Positions 12,949-20,271 of a DNA stretch of 20,583 nt are shown here, one piece after another. Numbering within the stretch: position 1 is the first letter of the stretch; every line of letters begins with the position of its first letter. A program made the position numbers and the translations under genes. The DNA is from DBFJGL01 sp048394785 (lineage in GTDB: Bacteria > Bacillota > Clostridia > Christensenellales > CAG-917): the NCBI GenBank assembly GCA_048394785.1, contig DBFJGL010000092.1, positions 1-20,583 on the forward strand, read 5' to 3'. The notes beneath the pieces were generated by a model. It made no database searches, was not told the DNA's origin, and saw only the letters and a list, made by a program, of their open reading frames with translations.

Positions 12949-14449
12949 GGTTCTTTCCGTACGCCGCCTTGAACTCTGCGGCGGCAGTCATTGCGTCCTT
13001 GATTTCCAGCGAGCAGTCGCCCTCCGTTTCCGTCTTCACTATTACGCTGTCGCCGAGCACGTCGCAGTTTATGCCCGTGATGACTCTGCTCATACTTCTG
13101 TCAAAGCTTTCGGCTATGCGCAGTATCACGCTCAGTTTTCTGACGGCTTCCACGTCCTCTTGAGTAATCATATCCTTATATTTAAGGATTTCTTCCTTAT
13201 TGAGTTCGGACTTTCTGTGTCCGCCGGCGACGAAAGACGCAAGTATAATGTCCTTGTGAGGTATGCCGTAAAGGTTGCTGTTCTTGATAATATAACTGCT
13301 GTGCGTATCGTGGTTATAGAACTTTATTCTCATACCGCTGTCGTGCAAAAGACTTGCGACTTTGAGCACTCTGACGTACGCGCGCGGCATTTTGTGCAAA
13401 ACTTTGAGCTGTTTGAAAAGCTGTATCGACAGATTGTACACGTGCTCCGCGTGCGGAATGTTGATGTCGAAGTATTTCATCTGAGTGTACAATGAGTGTC
13501 CGAGTACGTCGCTTAACGGTCTTTCGTTGACGCCCGGCACCGCATAGCGGAACATTGCGCCCTCTCTCAAACCGCAGCCGCTGATGGTGATTTTTGCAAA
13601 ATCGAACTTTGAAAGCACGGCTTTCATAACTGCCAGCGCACTCGGGAAAATGTCCGCTCTGCCGCTTGACAGTCCTTTGATTTTCATCGTGCTGTTCAAA
13701 TCGAGCTTCTTTATGGTGTTGTATATAGTTTCGAACTCCGCCATCGGCACCTCGTAGTTGTGCATCATACTGAACGGATATTTCTTTATCATACGGCTTA
13801 TTCTGCCGAGGTTTCTGAACGAACCGCCCACGCCCACGAAATTGGTGTCGGGTTCAACCTCGGACAGCCAGGTTACCTTTTCGAGCTGTTCGCCTATAAA
13901 CTCCTCGATTTTACGGGCGCGTTCGATGGGTTCTTCACCGTCGCTCTTGAACAAATCGGTGAGCGTGACCGCGCCGAAAGGCAGCGTTTCGTAATGAATG
14001 AGGTTGCGGCGGTTATAGTAAATAAGATTGGTCGAACCGCCGCCCATTTCCATAATCAATCCCTTGGGTATATCCATCGAATTGATTACGCCCTGATACA
14101 CGAGCATTGCCTGCTCCTCCACCGTCAGCACCTTGATTTTGATGCCGCAAGTCATTGCCACCTCGTCGAGGAAGCTCTTCTGGTTTTTGGCGCGGCGAAC
14201 GGCGGCAGTGGCGTAGGCAAAGATTTTATCGACGCGGTTTGCGTCGCAAAGCCTTCTGAACATTGTGAGGGTTTTGATAGTCTGAGCGATACGTTGGGGC
14301 TTGATAAACCCGTCCCAATCCATATCCTGTCCCAATCTCACGGTTTCTTTAAGCTCGTCGAATACCACAAAACATCCCCCCTCCAAGATGTTGACCAACA
14401 CAAGTCGTGCAGAGTTCGAGCCGAGGTCGATAATCGCGATTTTTTCCAT
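12935..14449 (-). CDS. Ppx/GppA phosphatase with C-terminal HD domain
   Basis: A 504-residue protein of the exopolyphosphatase / guanosine pentaphosphatase family, which removes terminal phosphate from polyphosphate or pppGpp. The actin-like ASKHA half (1-300) has D-L-G-S-N-S at 8-13, Glu111/112 in V-E-E-Q-A and the phosphate loop G-G-G-S-T at 136-140; the C-terminal half is an HD-type helical domain with L-L-H369-D370 and further histidines (H333, H336, H380). The length fits the two-domain long form. GGAGA lies eight bases before the ATG. It follows rnfB by 66 bases with only a hairpin between and overlaps maf, so it is probably transcribed with the rnf genes. Whether polyphosphate or pppGpp is the substrate is open. 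Confidence 0.9.
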   Translation of the reverse strand: MEKIAIIDLGSNSARLVLVNILEGGCFVVFDELKETVRLGQDMDWDGFIKPQRIAQTIKTLTMFRRLCDANRVDKIFAYATAAVRRAKNQKSFLDEVAMTCGIKIKVLTVEEQAMLVYQGVINSMDIPKGLIMEMGGGSTNLIYYNRRNLIHYETLPFGAVTLTDLFKSDGEEPIERARKIEEFIGEQLEKVTWLSEVEPDTNFVGVGGSFRNLGRISRMIKKYPFSMMHNYEVPMAEFETIYNTIKKLDLNSTMKIKGLSSGRADIFPSALAVMKAVLSKFDFAKITISGCGLREGAMFRYAVPGVNERPLSDVLGHSLYTQMKYFDINIPHAEHVYNLSIQLFKQLKVLHKMPRAYVRVLKVASLLHDSGMRIKFYNHDTHSSYIIKNSNLYGIPHKDIILASFVAGGHRKSELNKEEILKYKDMITQEDVEAVRKLSVILRIAESFDRSMSRVITGINCDVLGDSVIVKTETEGDCSLEIKDAMTAAAEFKAAYGKNLEIL

Positions 14450-14477
14450 AGATAATTCTCCTATATCTTTATTGCAC

Positions 14478-14500
14478 GAGCGGACGCATACGCTCCGCTC
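14478..14500 (-). other. Hairpin between rnfB and the Ppx/GppA gene
   Basis: GAGCGGA (14500-14494 on the minus strand) and TCCGCTC (14484-14478) form a perfect 7-bp stem with a nine-base loop. On the minus strand it is followed by GTGCAATAAAG, not a U run, so it is a poor intrinsic terminator. It may set relative expression of rnf and downstream genes by mRNA processing or partial termination; this is inference. Confidence 0.5.
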
Positions 14501-14515
14501 CCAAATGTTTTTCGT

Positions 14516-15346
14516 TTATTCGTCGCCGCAATGCAGAATACATTTCGACGGACACTTTTCCGAGCACAATCCGCACCCCGTACAGAGGTCGTAATCTATA
14601 ACTGGCAGATTATCCTTCATCGTTATCGCCTTCTTGGGACAGACCTTTGCGCACAGTCCGCAACCTATACAGCCTGCGGTGCACAGCGACTTTGCGTCTT
14701 TTCCCCTAAGACAATTCGAACAGGCGATATACACTTTTGCCTTTTTGGGTATTCTTTTGACAAGGTTTTTGGGACACGCCGTAATGCACTTGCCGCAAGC
14801 AATGCACTTTTCGTGATTTACAACCGCAAATCCCCCGTCGCGCACGTCGATGGCGTGCTCGGGACACGCGTCCGTACAAGCTCCCATACCGAGGCACCCC
14901 CAGCTGCAAAGCTTTCTGCCGCCGCCGAGCAGTTCCATACTGCGGCAATCGCCGTAACCCATATAATCGTATTTATCGACGGCGTTGTTTCCGCCGCGGC
15001 ACGCCACGATTATTTTACTCTCGTCCGCGCTTACGGACATACCGAGCAGTTGCGCTATTTCTTCTTTATTCTCTTTTGACGTTGCAGAACAGGCGTTTAT
15101 GTCCGCCTTGCCCTCGCAAAGAGCTTTTGCGAATGCGTCGCAACCGGCATAACCGCACGCGCCGCAATTTGCGCCCGAAAGCTTTTTTTTGACTTGCTCA
15201 ACCCTTTCGTCCTCTTTGACGGCGAGCTTTTTGCCGAGCACGGCAAGCAGCAGTCCGAGCACAAGCGCAATGCCCAGCAAAACGACTGTGGAGTAAAGTA
15301 TGGTCATCGGGTCGACGCTCTGCGCGCACAAAATATATCCTGCCAT
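14516..15346 (-). CDS. rnfB: Rnf complex subunit B, multi-cluster ferredoxin protein
   Basis: A 276-residue electron-entry subunit of the ion-pumping ferredoxin:NAD+ oxidoreductase. One N-terminal membrane helix (about 17-38) is followed by a four-cysteine [4Fe-4S] domain (C61, C64, C69, C86) and a cysteine-rich ferredoxin region: C147/C151/C157/C161, C181/C184/C187/C191, C226/C229/C232/C236 and C255/C258/C261/C265, plus additional cysteines (C209, C212, C222, C269, C273). This high cluster count is typical of clostridial RnfB, which accepts electrons from reduced ferredoxin, and differs from the shorter proteobacterial form. GGAGG lies four bases before the ATG. It is the last gene of the C-D-G-E-A-B order, nine bases after rnfA. 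Confidence 0.95.
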   Translation of the reverse strand: MAGYILCAQSVDPMTILYSTVVLLGIALVLGLLLAVLGKKLAVKEDERVEQVKKKLSGANCGACGYAGCDAFAKALCEGKADINACSATSKENKEEIAQLLGMSVSADESKIIVACRGGNNAVDKYDYMGYGDCRSMELLGGGRKLCSWGCLGMGACTDACPEHAIDVRDGGFAVVNHEKCIACGKCITACPKNLVKRIPKKAKVYIACSNCLRGKDAKSLCTAGCIGCGLCAKVCPKKAITMKDNLPVIDYDLCTGCGLCSEKCPSKCILHCGDE

Positions 15347-15355
15347 AATTCCTCC

Positions 15356-15943
15356 TTACTGTATCATTCCGCCGAACGCGACGAACGCCATACTCATTAT
15401 GCTTGCCGCAACGAGCGTAATCGGGAAGCCCCTGAACGGCTTGGGTATTGCGTCAATATCCATCTTTTCGCGTATGCCCGCAAGAAGCAGAATTGCAAGG
15501 GTGAACCCCGCGCCGCTGAACACGCCGTTCAGGAAGGACATCAGCAGGCTTTCCGCACCCAGCGCGCCGTAGGTCTGTATATTGAGAATTGCAACGCCGA
15601 GAACGGCGCAGTTTGTGGTGATGAGCGGCAAGTATACGCCGAGTGCGGCATACAGCGACGGCATAAACTTTTTGAGCACCATCTCAACCAACTGAACGAG
15701 CGCGGCAATGACGATGATGAACGCTATAGTCTGCAAATATTCGATGCCTGCCGCGACCAACGCTTTTTGTATGAGCCAGGTGAATATGGACGCGATGCCC
15801 ATAACGAAGATGACTGCAAGCCCCATACCGAGGGCGGTGTCCGTCTTTTTGGACACGCCGAGGAAGGGACATATGCCCAAAAATTGACAGAGTACGAAGT
15901 TATTTACGAATACCGCGCCGATTATAAGCAAGAAATATTCCAT
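15356..15943 (-). CDS. rnfA: Rnf complex membrane subunit A
   Basis: A 195-residue integral membrane subunit with about six helices, homologous to RnfE and NqrE, forming with RnfE the core through which electrons cross the membrane. The signature N-N-F-V-L-C-Q-F-L-G-I-C-P-F spans residues 14-27, and T-N-C lies at 110-112; Cys25 and Cys112 are the positions that bind the shared intramembrane [2Fe-2S] cluster in characterised Rnf/Nqr complexes. The length is standard. The ATG overlaps the rnfE stop by one base (TAATG), so translation is coupled. Confidence 0.96.
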   Translation of the reverse strand: MEYFLLIIGAVFVNNFVLCQFLGICPFLGVSKKTDTALGMGLAVIFVMGIASIFTWLIQKALVAAGIEYLQTIAFIIVIAALVQLVEMVLKKFMPSLYAALGVYLPLITTNCAVLGVAILNIQTYGALGAESLLMSFLNGVFSGAGFTLAILLLAGIREKMDIDAIPKPFRGFPITLVAASIMSMAFVAFGGMIQ

Positions 15944-16668
15944 TATTCAACCTCCTCCGCCTGTTCGAGCAATGCGAGAGCCTGCTCCGATTTGCGAGCG
16001 AATTCTTCCGCTTCTCTGAGTTTCTTTTTCTGCGCCGCGTCGGATATGGCGTTTATAGCCGCCATAACGAGTCCGAGCGTAAGGAACCCGCCTGCCGGCA
16101 TAACGAATATGCCGAGCGAATAGTCTGCGAGCGCGCCGAGCGACAGCCCGAATTCAAGACTGCCGAGCGAACCTGCGAAAATAGTGCCTGCGCCGAGCAG
16201 TTCGCGAATAAAACCGAGCAGCATAAGCGAAAGCGTAAAGCCGAGTCCCATACCCAAACCGTCGAGCGCGCTGTCGCCCACGGTGTTGGAAGACGCAAAC
16301 GCCTCCGCACGCGCAAGTATAATACAGTTGACGACAATGAGCGGCAGATATATGCCGAGCGCGTCGTACAAATCGGGAACGAAACGTCTGAGCAACATCT
16401 CTATCGTGGTGACGAACGCCGCTATAATAAGCACGTAGGCAGGTATTCTGACCTTATCGGGTATCACTTTTCTCAACAGGGATACGAGCACGTTGGAGCA
16501 TACGAGAACTACTGTTGCCGCAAGTCCCATTCCGAGTCCGTTGAACGCGCTTGTCGTAACCGCGAGCGTGGGACACATACCGAGCACGAGCCTGAACACG
16601 GGGTTGGATACAAGCAAACCGTTGGTAAAGATACTGCTTTTTGCTCTCCATTTGGCTTTTTGTGTCAT
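15943..16668 (-). CDS. rnfE: Rnf complex membrane subunit E
   Basis: A 241-residue integral membrane subunit homologous to NqrD, paired with RnfA. The N-terminal signature N-P-V-F-R-L-V-L-G-M-C-P carries Cys32, and V-V-N-C carries Cys115, the expected cluster ligands. About six membrane helices lie between 20 and 205. Residues about 208-241 form a charged, Ala/Glu/Lys-rich tail that may be a cytoplasmic helix and makes the protein somewhat longer than the 195-230 residues common for RnfE. GGAGGAAAAG precedes the ATG, and the start overlaps the rnfG stop by four bases (ATGA). Confidence 0.95.
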   Translation of the reverse strand: MTQKAKWRAKSSIFTNGLLVSNPVFRLVLGMCPTLAVTTSAFNGLGMGLAATVVLVCSNVLVSLLRKVIPDKVRIPAYVLIIAAFVTTIEMLLRRFVPDLYDALGIYLPLIVVNCIILARAEAFASSNTVGDSALDGLGMGLGFTLSLMLLGFIRELLGAGTIFAGSLGSLEFGLSLGALADYSLGIFVMPAGGFLTLGLVMAAINAISDAAQKKKLREAEEFARKSEQALALLEQAEEVE

Positions 16669-17300
16669 ATCTTTTCCTCCGCTGCGCTTGCAGAATAGCT
16701 GTTGAACGCATAAACCGCGGCGTTGATTGCGTTATTTATGCCGCGAGAGGTCATAGTCGCGTTTGTCACCTGCGCTATTTCATTATCCGCGATTCCGTTT
16801 TTGACAAGCTCGAATTCATCGATAAGCGTAATATTCACGCCGAGATACTTTTGCCTGTTTGCGTCCATAACGCGCTTGAAATACCCCGCCGTTTCCGACT
16901 GCGAATATTCCTCCACTTCTCTGATCAGTCCTTTTGAGGTAATGTGCACGAGCAGTTCGAGCGTACCCGATTTCGCGCCTTTACCCACGGAATGATAAAC
17001 GTAGACTACTTCTCCGTTTTTTTCCACTTTGAAACATCTTTGGACGCTGCCCGTCCCTCCGTCGAGGTTTATCACTCTGTCCGCCTGCGCGGATACGGCG
17101 GTTTCTTCAACGCCGTACGCCTCCGCCACGCTTCTGATGATTTTGAGCTCGGGGTCTTCGTACGTCAACCAATTCATTACGCCGAGCAACACCCCTGCGA
17201 CCAAGGCTATCGCGCTGAGCACGACAACGCACATCACCACGTCCTTGGAAATTTTGGGCTTACGCCTTTCGGCTGTATTTGTCTTAACGCTGTCAACCAT
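16665..17300 (-). CDS. rnfG: Rnf complex flavoprotein subunit G
   Basis: A 211-residue subunit with one N-terminal membrane helix (about 20-45) and an outside FMN-binding domain. Characterised RnfG/NqrC carry FMN bound through phosphate to a threonine in an S/D-G-A-T-x-T/S motif; here the equivalent is T-N-A-T-M-T at 179-184, so Thr184 is the expected acceptor but the usual Gly is Asn180. The rest of the FMN-binding pattern (E-T-A-G-Y near 136-140, ending V-T-N-A-T) is preserved. GGAGG lies nine bases before the ATG, and the gene overlaps the end of rnfD by eight bases. Covalent flavinylation needs an ApbE-type transferase, which is not in this window. Confidence 0.93.
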   Translation of the reverse strand: MVDSVKTNTAERRKPKISKDVVMCVVVLSAIALVAGVLLGVMNWLTYEDPELKIIRSVAEAYGVEETAVSAQADRVINLDGGTGSVQRCFKVEKNGEVVYVYHSVGKGAKSGTLELLVHITSKGLIREVEEYSQSETAGYFKRVMDANRQKYLGVNITLIDEFELVKNGIADNEIAQVTNATMTSRGINNAINAAVYAFNSYSASAAEEKI

Positions 17301-18390
17301 TGCCGCCGCCCTCCGTCTTCAAAGCCCTTTTGGCTGTGCGCTTGCCTTTTATTTCCTTAATCCTGTCTTCAAACGATTTCTTCGGAGTGCCGAACGCCTT
17401 GGGCATAATCCTGTCAAGCAGCGGGGCGACGATGTTCATAAGCAGTATGGCAAACGAAACGCCCTCGTTCATTGTGCCGAAACGCCGAATAATCACCGTC
17501 AAAAAACCAAGCCCTAAACCGTATATAATTACTCCGACGGGAGTTTTGGGAGAAGTCGAATAATCGGTTGCCATAAAGACCGCTCCGAACAGCAGTCCGC
17601 CGCCGAGCAGATATGTCCAGACGTATTCGCCCGCATAACCCGTGTTCGCGTAGAAAATCGACGTAAACACGACGGTGGACAATATGTAGATTATCGGTAT
17701 GCGCAAATCGATGACTTTTCGTATCGCAAGATACGCGCCGCCGATGAGCACCGCAAGCGCGCTTACTTCGCCTGCCGAACCGCCTATTCTGCCGAGGAAC
17801 ATATCCGCCGCGCTGAGCCCCGCCGCAGGATTGAGTCCTGCCGCCAAAGCTTCTTTAACCGACGCAAGCGGCGTAGCCGAAGTTATCGCCGCGGGCAGAT
17901 TGATATTGACGCCCTCCGTAAAATAAGCGAACAGATTTGCGCCGTTGCTCAAATCGATGGGTTTTACGAAACTCGTCATTACGCCCGTCCAGGCAAGCAT
18001 AAGGAAAATGCGCGCGGTGATTGCGGGGTTCGCAAAGTTTTTGCCTATGCCGCCGAACAGCATTTTGACTATGATTATCGCAAACGCGCCGCCGACGATG
18101 GGAACGTAAAACGGAACCACAGCAGGCAGGTTGAGCGCGAGTATAATGCCCGTGACAACGGCAGACAGGTCGCCCACCGTCTGTTTTTTCTTTGTGATAA
18201 TGTTGAACAGCCACTCCGAGAACACCGCAGAACCCACGCAAAGCACCGTCATAAACAGCGGATAGAAGCCGTAGATGAATATGGAGGCGATAAGCGCGGG
18301 GCAAAGCGCGATTATCACGTCCAGCATTATTTTCTGCGTCGTGGACGGCGAGGTTATGTGCGGAGAGGAGGACACGATAAATCTGTTCAT
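17293..18390 (-). CDS. rnfD: Rnf complex membrane flavoprotein subunit D
   Basis: A 365-residue membrane subunit homologous to NqrB with roughly nine or ten helices. The covalent FMN site is S-A-T-P-L at 171-175, with Thr173 the predicted acceptor; family members usually have G-A-T, so the Gly is Ala- or Ser-like here. The N-terminus M-N-R-F-I-V-S-S-S-P-H is typical of clostridial RnfD. The frame stays open 32 codons further upstream, but those codons lie inside rnfC and the internal ATG at 18390 has a purine-rich AAAGGGGGA ahead and overlaps the rnfC stop (TGATG), so it was chosen. The C-terminal 35 residues are Lys/Arg-rich and probably cytoplasmic. Confidence 0.95.
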   Translation of the reverse strand: MNRFIVSSSPHITSPSTTQKIMLDVIIALCPALIASIFIYGFYPLFMTVLCVGSAVFSEWLFNIITKKKQTVGDLSAVVTGIILALNLPAVVPFYVPIVGGAFAIIIVKMLFGGIGKNFANPAITARIFLMLAWTGVMTSFVKPIDLSNGANLFAYFTEGVNINLPAAITSATPLASVKEALAAGLNPAAGLSAADMFLGRIGGSAGEVSALAVLIGGAYLAIRKVIDLRIPIIYILSTVVFTSIFYANTGYAGEYVWTYLLGGGLLFGAVFMATDYSTSPKTPVGVIIYGLGLGFLTVIIRRFGTMNEGVSFAILLMNIVAPLLDRIMPKAFGTPKKSFEDRIKEIKGKRTAKRALKTEGGGNG

Positions 18391-19691
18391 CACTTTATCC
18401 CCCTTTCTTTTATGCTTTTTTTTGCAAGACGCATCGCCTGAACGAGCGGCCGTTTCGCAGGGCAGGAATAGGAGCACACTCCGCACTCCATACAGTTGTT
18501 AACGCCCAATTTGAACGCCTTTTCGAAATCGCCTTTCAAAGTCGCGCCCTCGATATCTCTGGGCATAAGCGACATAGGACAGCTTCTTATGCACCTGCCG
18601 CAGTTTATACATTGCGTGGCTTCGTATTCGCTGAATTCCTTTTCCGTCAAAAACAGCAGCGAGGAAGTCGCTTTGCCGACGGCGGGTTGCAGATTTGCCT
18701 GCGAAAATCCCATCATGGGACCTCCGCTGATAACCTTTCTCGTGGCGTCTTCGTCCGTCGAACCGACAGTCTGTTCGTAAATATAGGAATACGGTACGCC
18801 CGTGCGCACCCAATAATTGCCTTTATGCTCGACGCCGCCTCCCGACACCGTCATCGCGCGCTTATAAAGAGGCTCGCCGTCCACCGCCGCCGCAACGGCA
18901 AACGCCGTGTGCGTATTGAACACCACGCAGCCCGCGTCCATAGGCAGACCGCCTGCCGGCACTATGCGGCGCGTTACGGAATAAATAAGCTGTTTTTCCG
19001 CGCCTTGCGGATATTTGACTTTGAGCGGAACAGCCTGCACTCCCTCAAAACAGTCGGCGCATTTTTCCCGCAACAGCTTTATAGCCTCGGGTTTGTTTGC
19101 TTCCACTCCGATAAATACGTCTTTTACGCCGAGAGCGGAGGCAATATATTTCGCGCCCCTCAACACGTCGTCCGTCTTCTCGACAAGCAAACGATAGTCG
19201 CAGGTTATGTACGGTTCGCACTCCGCGGCGTTTATTATAAGAGTATCCACTTTCTTGGAGGGAGAGAGCTTGACGTGCGAAGGGAACGCCGCGCCGCCCA
19301 TACCGACTATGCCGGCTTCTTTGACTCTTTGCAGAATTTCCTCTCCCGTCGGTTTATCGAGAGGCTGAAAACCGACGCGCTCGTATCGGAAATCGTTTTC
19401 GATTTCAACGTGTTCCTGCGTCGCGCCGGTAGCGGTCGGAAGTTTTATTATGCCTTTGACCGTTCCCGAAACCGACGAAAACACGTTTGCCGAAACGTAC
19501 CCCGCCGCCTCTGCAACGAGTTGTCCTTCCTTGACGTAATCTCCCGCCGCCACAACGGGCTTTGCAGGTGCGCCTATATGCTGACTGAGCGGAATATAAA
19601 GCTTTTCCGGTACGTCGAACTCCTTCAACGGAATGTCTTCGGTGATTTTGTACGCTTGCGGATGAACTCCGTGTCGGAACGTCCTTAACAT
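18390..19691 (-). CDS. rnfC: Rnf complex peripheral subunit C, NADH and FeS binding
   Basis: A 433-residue peripheral subunit that reduces NAD+. It begins with the family start F-R-H-G-V-H-P; a biotin/lipoyl-like fold lies near 45-85; the Gly-rich G-I-V-G-M-G-G-A-A-F-P (127-137) marks the flavin/NADH-binding region shared with NuoF; and two [4Fe-4S] ferredoxin motifs are at C361/C364/C367/C371 and C400/C403/C406/C410. It lacks the long Ala/Lys-rich C-terminal repeats of proteobacterial RnfC, as is normal in Clostridia. AAGGAAGG precedes the ATG. It is the first gene of the rnf operon, behind a strong promoter at 19734-19762. Confidence 0.96.
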   Translation of the reverse strand: MLRTFRHGVHPQAYKITEDIPLKEFDVPEKLYIPLSQHIGAPAKPVVAAGDYVKEGQLVAEAAGYVSANVFSSVSGTVKGIIKLPTATGATQEHVEIENDFRYERVGFQPLDKPTGEEILQRVKEAGIVGMGGAAFPSHVKLSPSKKVDTLIINAAECEPYITCDYRLLVEKTDDVLRGAKYIASALGVKDVFIGVEANKPEAIKLLREKCADCFEGVQAVPLKVKYPQGAEKQLIYSVTRRIVPAGGLPMDAGCVVFNTHTAFAVAAAVDGEPLYKRAMTVSGGGVEHKGNYWVRTGVPYSYIYEQTVGSTDEDATRKVISGGPMMGFSQANLQPAVGKATSSLLFLTEKEFSEYEATQCINCGRCIRSCPMSLMPRDIEGATLKGDFEKAFKLGVNNCMECGVCSYSCPAKRPLVQAMRLAKKSIKERGIK

Positions 19692-19715
19692 AAGCCTTCC
19701 TTAAAACATTATTTT

Positions 19716-19752
19716 GCTATTTAACGCTATTTAATTATATGACATTATTTAA
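19716..19752 (-). repeat. Tandem direct repeats in the rnf promoter
   Basis: GCTATTTAA occurs at 19716-19724 and again at 19726-19734, a ten-base period, and TATTTAA recurs at 19746-19752. The copies overlap the -10, the predicted start and the -10/-35 spacer. One-helical-turn spacing is what a regulator binding direct repeats would need, though AT-rich sequence makes chance possible. Confidence 0.45.
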
Positions 19753-19762
19753 CTGATGTAAA
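19734..19762 (-). promoter_or_regulatory. Strong promoter of the rnf operon
   Basis: On the minus strand TTTACA (19762-19757, 5 of 6), a 17-base spacer and a perfect TATAAT (19739-19734) precede rnfC. The predicted start is near 19727, with a leader of about 36 bases including AAGGAAGG. Confidence 0.7.
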
Positions 19763-19794
19763 TACCCGAAATTCAGTAATTTTTGAGCGATATA

Positions 19795-20163
19795 TCAGCT
19801 TTTTTTGAATATTTTAGCCCCCATTGACACAAGCGCGACGGCAATGAGAAACACTCCGAAAAGAATGCGCAGCACCCCGTCGCCGACAGCCGCCGCGAAC
19901 GCCGAACACACCGCCGACGCGGCAATCGACGACGCAAAAAGCGGCGCAAGTCCTTTTGCGTCGACAAGTCCGCCTTTTACGTGCAGGGCGAGTGCAACTC
20001 CGCCCGACGGCAAAAACGCAATCAAATTCACAAATTGCGCCGTAAGCTGCCCGACGCCGAGTCCGAGCACAAGCAGAGGTATTGTGAGCGTACCTCCTCC
20101 CATTCCCATTCCCGCAAGCACGCCGCCGAGCGCGCCTGCGAGCATATACCACAACCAATTCAT
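19795..20163 (-). CDS. Half-size TSUP (TauE/SafE-type) membrane transporter subunit
   Basis: A 122-residue membrane protein with about four helices, equal to one half of a typical 240-260-residue TSUP transporter (sulfite, sulfonate or other organic anion export). The N-terminal motif G-A-L-G-G-V-L-A-G-M-G-M-G-G-G-T-L followed by I-P-L-L is the family's Gly-rich repeat. AAGGAG lies five bases before the ATG, and a promoter candidate stands upstream. It is the second of two tandem half-size genes and most likely pairs with its neighbour into one transporter. No clear terminator separates it from the rnf promoter. The substrate cannot be inferred. Confidence 0.82.
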   Translation of the reverse strand: MNWLWYMLAGALGGVLAGMGMGGGTLTIPLLVLGLGVGQLTAQFVNLIAFLPSGGVALALHVKGGLVDAKGLAPLFASSIAASAVCSAFAAAVGDGVLRILFGVFLIAVALVSMGAKIFKKS

Positions 20164-20213
20164 ATTATCTCCTTTACCGTTTGCGGATTATTATGTTTCC
20201 TGAATTTTACCCG

Positions 20214-20242
20214 ATTAGAATGTCGTTTTATTTTGATTTCAA
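20214..20242 (-). promoter_or_regulatory. Promoter candidate for the second TSUP gene
   Basis: On the minus strand TTGAAA (20242-20237, 5 of 6), a 17-base spacer and TCTAAT (20219-20214, 5 of 6) lie in the 108-base gap between the two TSUP genes. The predicted start is near 20207. Confidence 0.45.
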
Positions 20243-20271
20243 CTGCCCTAACGATGTCAAAAAACTGTTAT

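Noticed and set aside
15194..16123. A 309-codon plus-strand frame opposite rnfB, rnfA and rnfE
   Set aside because: Crosses three certain minus-strand genes and has low-complexity charged composition typical of an antisense frame.
18391..18486. Upstream extension of rnfD by 32 codons
   Set aside because: The extension lies inside the certain rnfC reading frame, and the internal ATG at 18390 has a ribosome site, a TGATG overlap and the family-typical N-terminus.
18612..19688. A 358-codon plus-strand frame opposite rnfC
   Set aside because: Shadow of rnfC: rich in Arg, His, Phe and Tyr with no domain pattern, and no Shine-Dalgarno or promoter.
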